A DNA stretch of 29,660 nt from Spirochaetaceae bacterium. Its GTDB lineage: Bacteria; Spirochaetota; Spirochaetia; Spirochaetales_E; Spirochaetaceae_B. Made by a program: the position numbers and the translations under genes. The stretch spans positions 1-29,660 of the forward strand of contig QKJO01000151.1 in NCBI GenBank assembly GCA_003249275.1. The letters run 5' to 3'. Under the pieces are notes generated by a model. The model ran no database searches, was not told the origin of the DNA, and saw nothing but the letters and a program-made list of their open reading frames with translations. Shown piece after piece: positions 5,849-15,214 of this stretch; the first letter of the stretch is position 1, and each line of letters starts with the position of its first letter.

Positions 5849-8116
5849 TCAGCCCTCTTCCACCGCCTTCACCGTTTCATCAAAGAAGCGGTGAATGGTA
5901 TCCAGACTGTCCATTTCCAGCAGCAGACGACTATCTTTCTCGGCATTTCTGATATCCACTTTCCTGAGGAATTTCTGAATTCCCGGAATCTGCACCGGCG
6001 GCATGGAGAGGTTCCTGACCCCCACCCCTACAAGAAAATAGGACAGAGCCTTGTTGAAGGCCATGTTTCCGCAGATGCTCAAAGGGCAGTTCTCCTTCCG
6101 GCAGGCTTCTGCAATCAGGGCAATGGATCGGAGAACGGCGGGATGCCGGGCTTCGTAGAGACCGGAGACCTTTTCATTGGTCCTGTCCACGCCCAGAAGG
6201 TACTGAACAAGATCGTTGGATCCCACGGATACGAAGTCCGCTTCACGGGCAAGATCCCGGGCCATGACAACGGCGGAGGGCAGTTCGATCATGACTCCCA
6301 GCTCCGGAACGGTTTCGCAGTCGAATCCGTCCCTCTTTAGAAATTCGATGCTCTTGTCCACCATCCTCTTCGCCTGTCTGAAATCGTCCAGTGAAGAGAC
6401 GAGAGGAAACATGATTCTGAATGGTCGGCCCTGACCCGCCCGGAGCATGGCTTTGAGCTGTCCCACAAAGATCTTTTTGTTCTGAAGTAGGAACCGGATG
6501 GCTCGGAGACCGAGAAAGGGATTCTCCTCCTCCGAATCGGGCATATAGGAGAGGATTTTGTCTCCGCCGATATCAAGAGTTCTCAGGGTGATGATGGGAG
6601 AATCCATTCCATCGAAGATTTTCTTATACACAAGATACTGCTCTTCCTCACTGGGAAAGCTGTTGCGGATCAAAAAGGGGAATTCGCTGCGGTACAGACC
6701 GATTCCCTCCGCCTTCATTCTGACGGCCGTCTTGATATCGCTGATCAGGTTGATGGTCGCTCTCAGATGGACGTTCTGTCCGTCCGCGCTTACCGTCTCC
6801 GGTTCCACCTCTTCGGCCTGACTCTGCATCAGCTCCCTGTCGTTTTTCAGGGTCCGGAACTGGGTCAGCGTATCCTCGCCGGGATTGACGAGCAGATTGC
6901 CCTGGAAACCGTCCAGAATCAGGGTGCTTCCCGATTTGATGGAAAAGAGTTTTCTGTCGTCCGTATAGACCAGAGGCACACCCAGGGATTTGGCCAGAAT
7001 GGTGATATGGGCCGAGGCTCCCTGGCTGAACAGAACAAGACCTTCCACATGCTGGGCCGTGATCTTTACAAGCTCCGACGGAAGCAGTTCCCGGGCGACG
7101 AGGATCTGCCCCGAGTAATCCCCCGTATCCTGCTCCTCTCCCGAGAGGTTCCGGAGAAGGCGGTGGCCAAGGTCCCTGATATCCTGGACCTTTTCCTGGA
7201 GCCTGGGGTTCTCGCTCTCGGAGAATATCTTCAAAAAGTATTCGACTCTGGTGATGATGGCATCGCAGGGCCTCACACCGGACCTGATGTCTTCCTCCAT
7301 CTTCCCGACGAAGCTGGAATCCCTGAGCATGAGCAGATGTGTGCTGAAGATGAGAGAACCAACGTCCGAAAGCTTCTCTTCCATCTCCGCCTGCAGAGAG
7401 TTGAGCTGATCCTCCGTCTGGGCCAGGGCCCTGACAAAGTCGTCCCCGTCCGCATCAAGACAGCTCTGGGAGAGCCCCTGATGAAGCTGATCCCTTCTGC
7501 CGGATTCCACCACATAAGCCAGACCGATGCCGATGCCGTCGACAACGGGCTGTCCTTTGATAAAGGTAAGCTCTTCCACAACCGCTTCGGGGGAGCTGGT
7601 CTTGGCGACCCCCATGAGTAGCTTGGCATTTTCAAGGGTAGCCGCCAGCTGGGAGGTAATGGCGCGGAGGGCCATCATATCGTTTCTGTTGAAAAATCCC
7701 GGGGTATGGTGCTGAAGAACCAGAACCCCGATCTTCGTCAGCCCCTGGAGGATGGGGACGGCCATAAAGGCCTTGTACTGCTCCTCACCGCTGCCGGGAA
7801 TCTTCTTGAAATGAGGGTTGTCCTGCCCGTCCTTCTCCAGAATGGGACGGAGCTCCTTGAGAGAGAGGCCGACCAGTCCCTCGTTGGTTGTCATGATCAG
7901 CTTGCCCACAAGGTCGGGATTGAGACCCGCCGTGGCTTCCAGTATCAGCCGGTCAAGATACTCGTCATAGAGATAAATGGAACAGACATCCGACTTCATA
8001 TGGGCGGAAACTGTTTTAACAACCTTGAGCAGAAATCCCCTGACATCGCTTTTCTCGCGAAAAAGGTCCGAGAGTTCGCCAATATTGCATATCAGTTCCA
8101 CATTGTCTTTGATCAT
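5849..8116 (-). CDS. ptsP: GAF-domain phosphoenolpyruvate-protein phosphotransferase (EI-Ntr type)
   Basis: A 755-residue enzyme I of the nitrogen-type PTS. Residues about 1-165 form a GAF sensory domain; about 185-330 are the HPr-binding helical region; the phosphohistidine domain carries His370 in GASAHITILAKSLG; and the PEP-binding barrel contains TLDIGGDK (513-520), GSNDLVQYLLGVDR (632-645) and the catalytic Cys682 in ICGNMA. It takes phosphate from PEP and passes it to an HPr/NPr protein, feeding a regulatory rather than sugar-transport chain. No HPr or EIIA gene is in the window. AAGGAAT just upstream of ATG sets the start. It begins 8 nt after the stop of the GGDEF sensor, so the two are in one transcript. 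The GAF ligand is unknown (glutamine or 2-oxoglutarate in studied EI-Ntr). Confidence 0.92.
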   Translation of the reverse strand: MIKDNVELICNIGELSDLFREKSDVRGFLLKVVKTVSAHMKSDVCSIYLYDEYLDRLILEATAGLNPDLVGKLIMTTNEGLVGLSLKELRPILEKDGQDNPHFKKIPGSGEEQYKAFMAVPILQGLTKIGVLVLQHHTPGFFNRNDMMALRAITSQLAATLENAKLLMGVAKTSSPEAVVEELTFIKGQPVVDGIGIGLAYVVESGRRDQLHQGLSQSCLDADGDDFVRALAQTEDQLNSLQAEMEEKLSDVGSLIFSTHLLMLRDSSFVGKMEEDIRSGVRPCDAIITRVEYFLKIFSESENPRLQEKVQDIRDLGHRLLRNLSGEEQDTGDYSGQILVARELLPSELVKITAQHVEGLVLFSQGASAHITILAKSLGVPLVYTDDRKLFSIKSGSTLILDGFQGNLLVNPGEDTLTQFRTLKNDRELMQSQAEEVEPETVSADGQNVHLRATINLISDIKTAVRMKAEGIGLYRSEFPFLIRNSFPSEEEQYLVYKKIFDGMDSPIITLRTLDIGGDKILSYMPDSEEENPFLGLRAIRFLLQNKKIFVGQLKAMLRAGQGRPFRIMFPLVSSLDDFRQAKRMVDKSIEFLKRDGFDCETVPELGVMIELPSAVVMARDLAREADFVSVGSNDLVQYLLGVDRTNEKVSGLYEARHPAVLRSIALIAEACRKENCPLSICGNMAFNKALSYFLVGVGVRNLSMPPVQIPGIQKFLRKVDIRNAEKDSRLLLEMDSLDTIHRFFDETVKAVEEG

Positions 8117-8124
8117 CTATTCCT

Positions 8125-11100
8125 TTATTCCTTTGATCTGCCCGGAAAGACAGCGTACCTGTTCCGGCCTCTGTTTTTTGCTTCATACAGCGCCTGGTCC
8201 GCCTCTTCCACAAGCTCGTTGGGAAGCTGTTCAAACCCCGGCTTGAATCCGGATAATCCGATGGAAACTGTCAGATAGGGTCCGACGGAAGAACCCTCGT
8301 GAGGAATCTGTTCGTTCCTGATCCGCTCCAGAAGAGCCCGGCAGAGAGACTCACCCTCGGCCACATTCGTATCAAAGAGCAGGATGCTGAATTCCTCGCC
8401 TCCGTAGCGGCATACCGCATCGGTATCCCGCCTCATGATGCTCTTGATCAGGGCTGCTGTAATTCTGAGAGCTTCGTCACCCATCTGATGCCCATAAAAG
8501 TCATTGTAAGCCTTAAAATGGTCCACATCAATCATCATGAGGGTTATATTTTTGTTTTCACGGATGGCCAGATGCCAGAGGTTGTTCATTGAAAGATCAA
8601 AGTATCTCCGGTTGGAGAGTCCCGTCAGGGCGTCAATCCAGGCCAGCTGTTCCAGTTTGCTGTTCAGAACCTGAAGGTTGTTGCGGCTGTTTTCCGACTG
8701 ATCCAGCTTCCTTTTCAGAAGGAAATTCGCCCTCAGATAGGAGATGAGAAAAACCGCCATTACCGCCGAAACAAAATAGATGACCACAAACCACCGCTGT
8801 TTCCAGGGGGGAGCCTTCACAAAGATGGGCAGGACAAGACTCTTTTCATTCCAGACACCGTCGTTATTGGAGCCCTGAACAAGGAACCTGTAATGTCCGG
8901 GCGACAGATTCTGATAGGAGGCATAGTTTCTGTTGCCGCTGTACACCCACTCCCTGTCCACTCCTTCCAGTCTGAATCTGTACTGATTCTGGAAGGGAGA
9001 TGTAAAATCGAGGGCGGCAAATTCAAAGCTTATAAAACTCTGCTGCCAGTTCAGAACAAGATCTTTGCCCGTCTGAAGAGCATCCAGAAAGGGGACATGT
9101 TTGCCCATGACCATAACGTCGTTCATCCAGAGGACCGGAGGATGGGGATTGTCATAGAGAATGGCGGAATCAAACCTCAGCACCCCTTCGGAACTGCCGA
9201 AATAGATGTAACCGTCCTTGTCAACAGCGGAACTGTCGTCCATCTGATCCACGATGATTCCGTCGCTCTCATCGATGTTGAGGATGCTGAAATCCTCGGG
9301 ATTGATGATGCTGATGCCGTTGATTGTGGATACCCAGATTCTGTTCTGCCGGTCCTCTTCAATGGCCTGAATATGATTGGAAACCAGTCCGTCCTGACGG
9401 GTGAAATGACTGAACCCCGGCACACCCGGAATCAGAAGGTTGACCCCTCCTCCTCCGGTACCGATCCACAGCCTGCCTATGGAATCCTCATAGATATCGG
9501 TAATGACATTGTCGCTGATTGTATTCCTGTTTTTACTGTCATGAAAATAGGCTTCAAATTCATCCTTCTGGCGGTTGTAGTAGTTGATTCCCAGGTTGGT
9601 ACCCGCCCAGAGATCCCCCCGGCTGTCCAGGATCATGCAGAAGATGAGATTGTTGCTGAGACCTGTCCTGCCCGGCTGATAGGTGTAGATGCCCAGTATT
9701 CCCTGATCCTCAGACCAGTGAATAATTCCCTGGCTGTTTGTACCGAACCAGAAAGTCCCGTCTGAGTCTTCCACAATGGAATAGATGATCGGTTCCTGAC
9801 CGGTCACATGACCCGTATCCCCAAGGAGGATATGGTCAAAGTCGTTGGTCACCGGATTATAGCGGTCCAGTCCCCCCAGGGACCCGACCCAGAACCGGCC
9901 TTTCGAATCCTCCGCGACCGAAGCCACATTGCTGTGGGACAGGGACCAGGGATTCTCTTCATCCGGCATCCAGTGCTCCACAGTCCAGTTTGCCGGATCT
10001 CCTTCAAAACGCCACAGTCCGTAGGAGTAGGTGGCGACCCAGAACCTCTCCCGGCTGTCGATCAGAATATCACGGACCTTGTCTTCCTGCAGGGAGAGCG
10101 GATTGTTGATATCATGGAAAATAAACCGGAAGTCCTTCTTGTTGGGATTGAGTTTGTTCACTCCCCTGCCGTTGGTGCCGATCCAGTAAACCCCGCCCCT
10201 GTCCCTCAGGAACGAGTAGGCGATCCCGTGATTGAACTTATAGGGATCATCCGGATCCGGAGCGAAATGCTCCAGAGAGCCGTCTGAAACAGACCATCTG
10301 TAGAGGCCTCTGCCCCAGGTGCCGATCCAGAGATCTCCTGTGGGATCGGTGGAGAGCAGATAAATATTCCCCTCTATGGGAATATGCTGAAGGACCTTTC
10401 CCGAAACCGGGTCCATGAGAGAGACTCCCCCGTCCCATGTTCCGACCCAGATATTGAAGTCATCCGCCTGACTGATCGCCATGACGAAAGAAGACTGGAG
10501 CGACTCGGGATCATCTCTATCCGCCCTGAAATGCTCAAAACTGTCTTTTTCAGGATTGTAGAGATCCAGACCGCCGTACGTGCCGATCCAGAGCCTGTCC
10601 CGTCCGTCAAGACAGAGATTCCGCACCGTATCGTGAAGCAGTGAATCACCTTCCATCTCATTGTAGAAATAGGACCGGATTCTCAGATTCTTCAGATCCA
10701 CCCGGTTCAAACCCTTCATCGTTCCCACCCAGAGGTTATCCTGATTGTCACGGATAATGGATGTGACGATTTCATTGGAGAGGACCTCACCCCGGCTGTC
10801 TTCATGGGCTCCGAAGTTGAAGAACTCCTCCGTATTCAGATCAAATCTGGACAACCCCTCATAGGTTCCGATCCAAAGATAGGGTTCCACCGGATCAAGA
10901 TACAGGGTCTGGACCAGATTGTGGGGGAGGGAGTTGTCGCTGAAGGGATCGTGCTCGTAATTGACAAAAACCTTGCCGTCGTACCGGCACAGTCCGTTCT
11001 GCGTACCGAACCAGAGATACCCTCTCCGGTCCTGAACAATACCCGAGACTGAATTGTTGGAAAGACCGTCCTTTTGAGTGAGATGGTCAAAAATCAGCGG

Positions 11101-11181
11101 CGATGCGGAAAGACCCGTCAGTCCGGCAAGGAATAAAAGAGCAATTGTCAAACTGTATCTTTTGAAGAAAGATGTTTTCAT
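8125..11181 (-). CDS. Beta-propeller (Reg_prop/Y_Y_Y) sensor diguanylate cyclase
   Basis: A 1018-residue membrane sensor. Residues 1-27 are a signal sequence. About 28-730 hold 14 propeller repeats, each with a W-[IVF]-G-T-x-x-G-like core (for example WFGTQNGL, WIGTYEGL), enough for two seven-bladed propellers as in hybrid two-component sensors of Bacteroides. A Y_Y_Y domain follows (about 733-795), then one membrane helix (798-816), a short linker and a GGDEF domain from about 845. The active-site loop is GGEEF (927-931) and the inhibitory I-site is RDTD (918-921), so it should be an active, product-inhibited diguanylate cyclase. The propellers are periplasmic and likely bind a sugar or other ligand. 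ATG 11181 is chosen for the signal peptide; an in-frame GTG at 11238 would overlap proC. No histidine kinase or receiver domain is present. Confidence 0.9.
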   Translation of the reverse strand: MKTSFFKRYSLTIALLFLAGLTGLSASPLIFDHLTQKDGLSNNSVSGIVQDRRGYLWFGTQNGLCRYDGKVFVNYEHDPFSDNSLPHNLVQTLYLDPVEPYLWIGTYEGLSRFDLNTEEFFNFGAHEDSRGEVLSNEIVTSIIRDNQDNLWVGTMKGLNRVDLKNLRIRSYFYNEMEGDSLLHDTVRNLCLDGRDRLWIGTYGGLDLYNPEKDSFEHFRADRDDPESLQSSFVMAISQADDFNIWVGTWDGGVSLMDPVSGKVLQHIPIEGNIYLLSTDPTGDLWIGTWGRGLYRWSVSDGSLEHFAPDPDDPYKFNHGIAYSFLRDRGGVYWIGTNGRGVNKLNPNKKDFRFIFHDINNPLSLQEDKVRDILIDSRERFWVATYSYGLWRFEGDPANWTVEHWMPDEENPWSLSHSNVASVAEDSKGRFWVGSLGGLDRYNPVTNDFDHILLGDTGHVTGQEPIIYSIVEDSDGTFWFGTNSQGIIHWSEDQGILGIYTYQPGRTGLSNNLIFCMILDSRGDLWAGTNLGINYYNRQKDEFEAYFHDSKNRNTISDNVITDIYEDSIGRLWIGTGGGGVNLLIPGVPGFSHFTRQDGLVSNHIQAIEEDRQNRIWVSTINGISIINPEDFSILNIDESDGIIVDQMDDSSAVDKDGYIYFGSSEGVLRFDSAILYDNPHPPVLWMNDVMVMGKHVPFLDALQTGKDLVLNWQQSFISFEFAALDFTSPFQNQYRFRLEGVDREWVYSGNRNYASYQNLSPGHYRFLVQGSNNDGVWNEKSLVLPIFVKAPPWKQRWFVVIYFVSAVMAVFLISYLRANFLLKRKLDQSENSRNNLQVLNSKLEQLAWIDALTGLSNRRYFDLSMNNLWHLAIRENKNITLMMIDVDHFKAYNDFYGHQMGDEALRITAALIKSIMRRDTDAVCRYGGEEFSILLFDTNVAEGESLCRALLERIRNEQIPHEGSSVGPYLTVSIGLSGFKPGFEQLPNELVEEADQALYEAKNRGRNRYAVFPGRSKE

Positions 11182-11203
11182 TCCGGCGGGTCTTCGGGGC
11201 TCT

Positions 11204-12010
11204 TCAGCTTTCCGAAAGCTTTCCCGATTTCCAGGCACAGACTTTTACGGCTTCCATGATGGAAGATCTGAATCCGGAACTCTCAAGAACCCCCACCGCT
11301 TCAATGGTCGACCCGCCGGGCGAACAGACCTGATCCTTGAGAACTCCGGGATGGAGTCCCGTCTCAAGCACCATTTTAGCCGATCCCAGAACAGCCTGGG
11401 AGGCCATTTTATAAGCCTTGTCTCTGGGCAGTCCCTCTCTCACGGCGGCGTCCGCCATGGCTTCTATAAACATGTAGACATAGGCGGGACTTGATCCGCA
11501 TAAAGCGGTGTAGCCGTCGAAGAGTCTCTCCTCCAGAAGCTCAGTCTTCCCTATGGCGCCCAGAAGGCTCATGACCTGTTTGACTTCATCTTCGCTCAGA
11601 CTGCCGCCGGGGCAGACCGCCGTCATCCCTTCTCCGACAAGTGCCGGCGTATTGGGCATCGTTCTGACAAGCTTGATCTCCCGACCGAAAAGTTCGGTCA
11701 CCTGGGACATCTTTTTGCCGGCGGCGATGGTGATCACAACCGTGTTTGCCCTGAGGGAGTCTCTGATCTGCCTGATCACTGGTTCGTAGATATGGGGTTT
11801 GACCGAAAGAAAAAGAAAATCCAGGCGGTCGAGGTATTCCAGATTGCTGTTTGACGTGTGAAGTCCCTCAAACCGGGCGGAGATTCTGTCCAGAGCGTCC
11901 CGGGATGCATCGCTGACATACAGATCCGAACCCTTGACGAGCCCCGCTTCCAGCAGCCCTCCGATGATAGCCGTCGCCATATTGCCTGTGCCTATAAAAC
12001 CTACATTCAT
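11204..12010 (-). CDS. proC: Pyrroline-5-carboxylate reductase
   Basis: A 268-residue enzyme, the usual family length, that makes L-proline from 1-pyrroline-5-carboxylate with NAD(P)H in the cytoplasm. The Rossmann start MNVGFIGTGNMATAIIGGL is at residues 1-19. The family's C-terminal dimer and active-site stretch is intact (CGSSPAYVYMFIEAMADAA, later VCSPGGSTIEAV). AGGA 8 nt before ATG supports the start. It is the first gene of an apparent operon with the GGDEF sensor (22 nt downstream) and ptsP. No proA or proB is in the window. Confidence 0.95.
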   Translation of the reverse strand: MNVGFIGTGNMATAIIGGLLEAGLVKGSDLYVSDASRDALDRISARFEGLHTSNSNLEYLDRLDFLFLSVKPHIYEPVIRQIRDSLRANTVVITIAAGKKMSQVTELFGREIKLVRTMPNTPALVGEGMTAVCPGGSLSEDEVKQVMSLLGAIGKTELLEERLFDGYTALCGSSPAYVYMFIEAMADAAVREGLPRDKAYKMASQAVLGSAKMVLETGLHPGVLKDQVCSPGGSTIEAVGVLESSGFRSSIMEAVKVCAWKSGKLSES

Positions 12011-12060
12011 TATTTCATCCTGTTGTGATAATTTTGAAAAATCAATTGAAAGATAGTGTC

Positions 12061-12089
12061 AGTATAATATGCGGTTATGGAGGATTCAA
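12061..12089 (-). promoter_or_regulatory. Promoter of the proC-sensor-ptsP operon
   Basis: On the minus strand TTGAAT (12084-12089), a 17-nt spacer and TATACT (12061-12066) make a good housekeeping promoter, with transcription starting near 12054. Two copies of CAATTG flank it (12043-12048 and 12087-12092), and GGATTC/GAATCC arms (12082-12087 and 12093-12098) overlap the -35, so a regulator could bind here. Confidence 0.65.
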
Positions 12090-12124
12090 TTGGAATCCCC
12101 CATTCTCCTATACCTATTTGCTCC

Positions 12125-12160
12125 AAAAAAAATCCCGACCTGCCGGGCAGAGTCGGGATT
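12125..12160 (-). terminator. Rho-independent terminator of the xylBA operon
   Basis: AATCCCGAC (12131-12139) pairs with GTCGGGATT (12152-12160) around a 12-nt loop that is itself partly self-complementary (TGCCGGGCA). The minus transcript ends in a run of U (plus-strand A at 12125-12132). It lies about 27 nt past the xylA stop. Confidence 0.92.
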
Positions 12161-12186
12161 CTGTTCATTGATCAGTCGTAGAAGGA

Positions 12187-13521
12187 TCAGGAAAAGAGGA
12201 TCTGATTCACAATATTTTCGTAGAGTTCCTGTTTTCCGCTGATAGTGGCTGGCTCGCCGTTCTCGTGAGCGATTTTCACCAGATCTTCCAGAGAGAGCTT
12301 GCCGTCTTCAAAGTCCTTTCCCTTGCCGGAATTGAAGGAGCTGTAGCGGTCGGCTTTCATCTTGTCGATTCTGCCGTCTTCCTGAATCTTTGCGGCCATT
12401 TCCAGACCGAGGGCGAAGGTGTCCATACCGCCGATGTGGGCGATGAAGAGGTCTTCCATGTCGGTGGAGTTTCTTCTGATCTTGGCGTCGAAGTTCAGAC
12501 CGCCAGTTTTGAATCCGCCCATTCCCAGGATGATTCTCATGATCTCGGCAGTTTCATATACAGAGTTGGGGAACTGGTCTGTGTCCCATCCGTTCTGCAT
12601 GTCGCCTCTGTTGGCGTCTACGCTTCCCAGGAGTCCGTACTCTGCGGAGAGCTGTACGTCATGTTCAAAGGAATGACCGGCCAGGGTGGCGTGGTTTGCT
12701 TCGATGTTACAGGCGAAGTCGTTTTCAAGACCGTTGGACTTGATGAAGTTGATGACAGTCTCCGCATCGTAGTCATACTGATGTTTTGAGGGCTCCATGG
12801 GTTTGGGCTCAATGTAGAACTTGCCCTTGAATCCGATCTTTCTTCCATAATCACGAGCGGCGATCAGGAAGCGGGCCAGGTTGTCCTTCTCTCTTTTCAT
12901 ATTGGTATTGAACAGTGACATATACCCTTCTCTTCCGCCCCAGAAGGTATATCCCTCACCGCCGAGGATCACATTGGAATCCAGACAGGCTTTGACCTGT
13001 GCGGCGCCGTAGGCCAGTACATTGAAGTCAGGGTTGGTGGACGCTCCGTTCATATAGCGGGGATTGGAAAAGAGGTTGGCTGTGTTCCACAGCAGTTTGA
13101 TACCGGTGGCTTCCTGTCTCTCTTTCAGCATCTGGGTGACTTTCTGGAGGTTGCTCTCATACTCGGAAAGGGAGGAACCTTCGGGAGAAGCATCCACATC
13201 ATGGAAACAGTAGTAGGGAGCACCCAGTTTTGAGATGAATTCGAAGGCGGCATCGGCCTTGTTTTTCGCTTTTTCAAGCCCGTCGGCCTTAGCCCAGGGA
13301 TGATCGATGGTGGAGTTGCCGAAGGGGTCTCCTCCGTCGGCGCAGAAGGAGTGCCAGTAGGCGATTCCGAAGCGCAGATGATCCTTCATCGTCTTGCCGA
13401 GAATCTTTTTGTTCTCGTCATAAAATTTGAATGCCAGAGGGTTGTCGGAACCTTTTCCCTCGAAGGGAATCCTGCCGATACCTTTGAAATACTCTTTATC
13501 TCCTACATAAACCTTACTCAT
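12187..13521 (-). CDS. xylA: Xylose isomerase
   Basis: A 444-residue class II xylose isomerase that converts D-xylose to D-xylulose in the cytoplasm using two divalent metal ions. The catalytic stretch FHDVD has His107 and Asp110. Other family blocks are WHSF (56-59), TFWGGREGY and [17 protein letters not shown], which hold metal ligands and substrate contacts. The length is normal and no key residue is missing. GGAG about 8 nt before ATG sets the start. It is the second gene of the xylB-xylA operon, and a stable hairpin lies between the two genes. Confidence 0.97.
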   Translation of the reverse strand: MSKVYVGDKEYFKGIGRIPFEGKGSDNPLAFKFYDENKKILGKTMKDHLRFGIAYWHSFCADGGDPFGNSTIDHPWAKADGLEKAKNKADAAFEFISKLGAPYYCFHDVDASPEGSSLSEYESNLQKVTQMLKERQEATGIKLLWNTANLFSNPRYMNGASTNPDFNVLAYGAAQVKACLDSNVILGGEGYTFWGGREGYMSLFNTNMKREKDNLARFLIAARDYGRKIGFKGKFYIEPKPMEPSKHQYDYDAETVINFIKSNGLENDFACNIEANHATLAGHSFEHDVQLSAEYGLLGSVDANRGDMQNGWDTDQFPNSVYETAEIMRIILGMGGFKTGGLNFDAKIRRNSTDMEDLFIAHIGGMDTFALGLEMAAKIQEDGRIDKMKADRYSSFNSGKGKDFEDGKLSLEDLVKIAHENGEPATISGKQELYENIVNQILFS

Positions 13522-13550
13522 ATAAATCTCCTATTGCATATCGTTAAACT

Positions 13551-13571
13551 CTGCGGAACCGGATTCCGCAG
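13551..13571 (-). other. Intergenic mRNA hairpin between xylB and xylA
   Basis: CTGCGGAA (13551-13558) and TTCCGCAG (13564-13571) form a perfect 8-bp stem with a 5-nt loop inside the 73-nt gap between xylB and xylA. No U-run follows, so it is not a standard terminator. It may stabilise the 5' end of a processed xylA messenger, giving more isomerase than kinase; that role is an inference. Confidence 0.5.
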
Positions 13572-13594
13572 TTTGGGATTCCATAATTCTGAAA

Positions 13595-15088
13595 TCACGA
13601 AAACAGGGGGGTCAGGGCATTCACATATTTGCTGTAGTCCTCATAGACCTTCTTATATTTTTCAACATTTTCAGCCACGGGAAAGCAGCTCTTCCCCTCA
13701 TCCAGTGCCACATGCTCATCGATGAGAGCATCAAAATCCGCATCCGAACCTTCCATCTTTCTCAGACACCAGAGGGCCTGCAGGGCACTGCCCAACGCCG
13801 CCGCTTCCGCGGTGACGGGGACCACTACAGGGAGCCCCAGGACATCCGCTGTGATCTGCCTCCAGATCTTTGAATTGGCGCCGCCGCCGATGAGACGGAC
13901 TTCCTTCGGTTTGAAACCGAGATTTTCGAATGAATCCAACCCCAGTTTCATCCCCAGAATGGCCGATTCAAGAGCGGAACGGAAAATATTCTCTTTCTTG
14001 ACATTCACCGCCGTCATTCCGACGATGCAGCCCTTTCCCTTGGGCAGATTGGGCGTCCGTTCTCCGTTAAAGAAGGGAAGGGTCAGTATGCCCTCCGCAC
14101 CGATGGGCGCCTTGCCGCCCAGCTCATCAAACTCCCTGACGCCGTACTCGAAGAGCTGTCTCATCAGTTCGGTCGCCACTGTACAGTTCATCGTACACAG
14201 CAGGGGCAGCCATCCTCCCGAGCTTGAACAGAAGGCGGCCAGATTGCCGTCGGGGTCGATTATGGGTTTGTCCGAATAACCGTATAGGGTTCCGCTGGTA
14301 CCGAGACTCATTGTGAGGACGCCGTCCTTCGTCGTTCCCGTTCCGACCGCTCCCATCATGTTGTCGCCGCCGCCGGAAGAGACGGGAATACCCGCCGGGA
14401 TACCCAGCTGAGCCGCGATTTCGGGCAGAACTCGGCCCGCAGGCTCCCAGGGCTCCACGAGACGGGGAAGACAGCTCATCAGATCCCGGTCGGGATCGAG
14501 GGCTTTGACAAGGTCTTTATGCCAGACCCGTTTCCGCACGTCCAGGAGAGCCGTACCTGAGGCGTCTCCGTACTCCATGACCCGCTCGCCGGTGAGGTAG
14601 AAATTCAGATAATCGTGGGGAAGAAGGACTGTGGTCATCTTTGCATATTCGGCGGGATGGGCTTTTTTGAACCACAGGATCTTGGAAGCCGTATAACCGG
14701 GAAGGATGAGATTCCCCGTATCCTTGAGCAGCTTTTCATCGCTGCCGTAGGCGGCGGTCAGTTCCCGGCACTCTCCCGCTGTGGACGTATCGCACCAGAG
14801 TTTGACGTCGTTCAGAACCTGTCCGTCCTTATCGATGGGGACAAAGCCGTGCTGCTGTCCCGAAACTCCGGCGGCCAGAGCCGTTTTTTTAATCTCGGGA
14901 TCAATTTTATCAAAGCAGCTCCTGAGCGCATCGATCCACCAGGAAGCCTTTTGTTCCCGGCTGCCGTCCTCTTTTGAAATCATATCGTGGGGAGCCGACG
15001 CGGATGCGGCAATTTTCTTATTTTCAAAATCGTAGAATACGACCTTTGTACTCTGGGTTCCGTTATCAATTCCAATAATGGTTTTCAA
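13595..15088 (-). CDS. xylB: Xylulokinase (TTG start)
   Basis: A 497-residue FGGY-family sugar kinase that phosphorylates D-xylulose to xylulose 5-phosphate for the pentose phosphate pathway. The N-terminal phosphate motif is GIDNGTQSTK (6-15), the substrate loop reads SGQQHG (76-81), and the catalytic Asp242 lies in SSGGGDNMMGAVGTG. The C-terminal ATP-binding block has GGGANSKIWRQITADVLG. The start is TTG at 15088 because GGAGGA lies 6 nt upstream and the protein then begins MKTIIGIDNG exactly as family members do. A longer in-frame reading from 15199 would run through the promoter region. It is first in the xylB-xylA operon and divergent from the AraC-type regulator. Confidence 0.94.
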   Translation of the reverse strand: MKTIIGIDNGTQSTKVVFYDFENKKIAASASAPHDMISKEDGSREQKASWWIDALRSCFDKIDPEIKKTALAAGVSGQQHGFVPIDKDGQVLNDVKLWCDTSTAGECRELTAAYGSDEKLLKDTGNLILPGYTASKILWFKKAHPAEYAKMTTVLLPHDYLNFYLTGERVMEYGDASGTALLDVRKRVWHKDLVKALDPDRDLMSCLPRLVEPWEPAGRVLPEIAAQLGIPAGIPVSSGGGDNMMGAVGTGTTKDGVLTMSLGTSGTLYGYSDKPIIDPDGNLAAFCSSSGGWLPLLCTMNCTVATELMRQLFEYGVREFDELGGKAPIGAEGILTLPFFNGERTPNLPKGKGCIVGMTAVNVKKENIFRSALESAILGMKLGLDSFENLGFKPKEVRLIGGGANSKIWRQITADVLGLPVVVPVTAEAAALGSALQALWCLRKMEGSDADFDALIDEHVALDEGKSCFPVAENVEKYKKVYEDYSKYVNALTPLFS

Positions 15089-15214
15089 AATATCCTCCGC
15101 CGGCACAGATGTGAACCGTTTCAATTCTGCTCTCAGTATCCTTCCGAAGGTTCGGCAAAGGAATGGACAGAATTGACAGTTCATACATATAATTGACATT
15201 TAGAGAGGAAAACC
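15089..15214. promoter_or_regulatory. Divergent xylB / araC-type regulator control region with direct repeats
   Basis: For the plus-strand regulator TGGACA (15164-15169), 18 nt, TATAAT (15188-15193) is a good promoter. Three related 9-mers lie in direct orientation: AATGGACAG (15162-15170), AATTGACAG (15171-15179) and AATTGACAT (15191-15199). The last two are 20 bp apart, close to two helical turns, as expected for AraC-family half-sites. An inverted repeat CCGAAGGTTCGG (15144-15155) also lies here. The xylB promoter is not clear by eye. Confidence 0.5.

Noticed and set aside
8125..11181. Repeats in the large sensor gene as a DNA tandem array
   Set aside because: The repeat is at the protein level (propeller blades with W-x-G-T cores); the DNA copies are diverged and there is no CRISPR-like or identical-unit pattern.
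15089..15199. 37-residue N-terminal extension of xylulokinase
   Set aside because: It covers the divergent promoter region, and GGAGGA with TTG at 15088 gives the normal family N-terminus.
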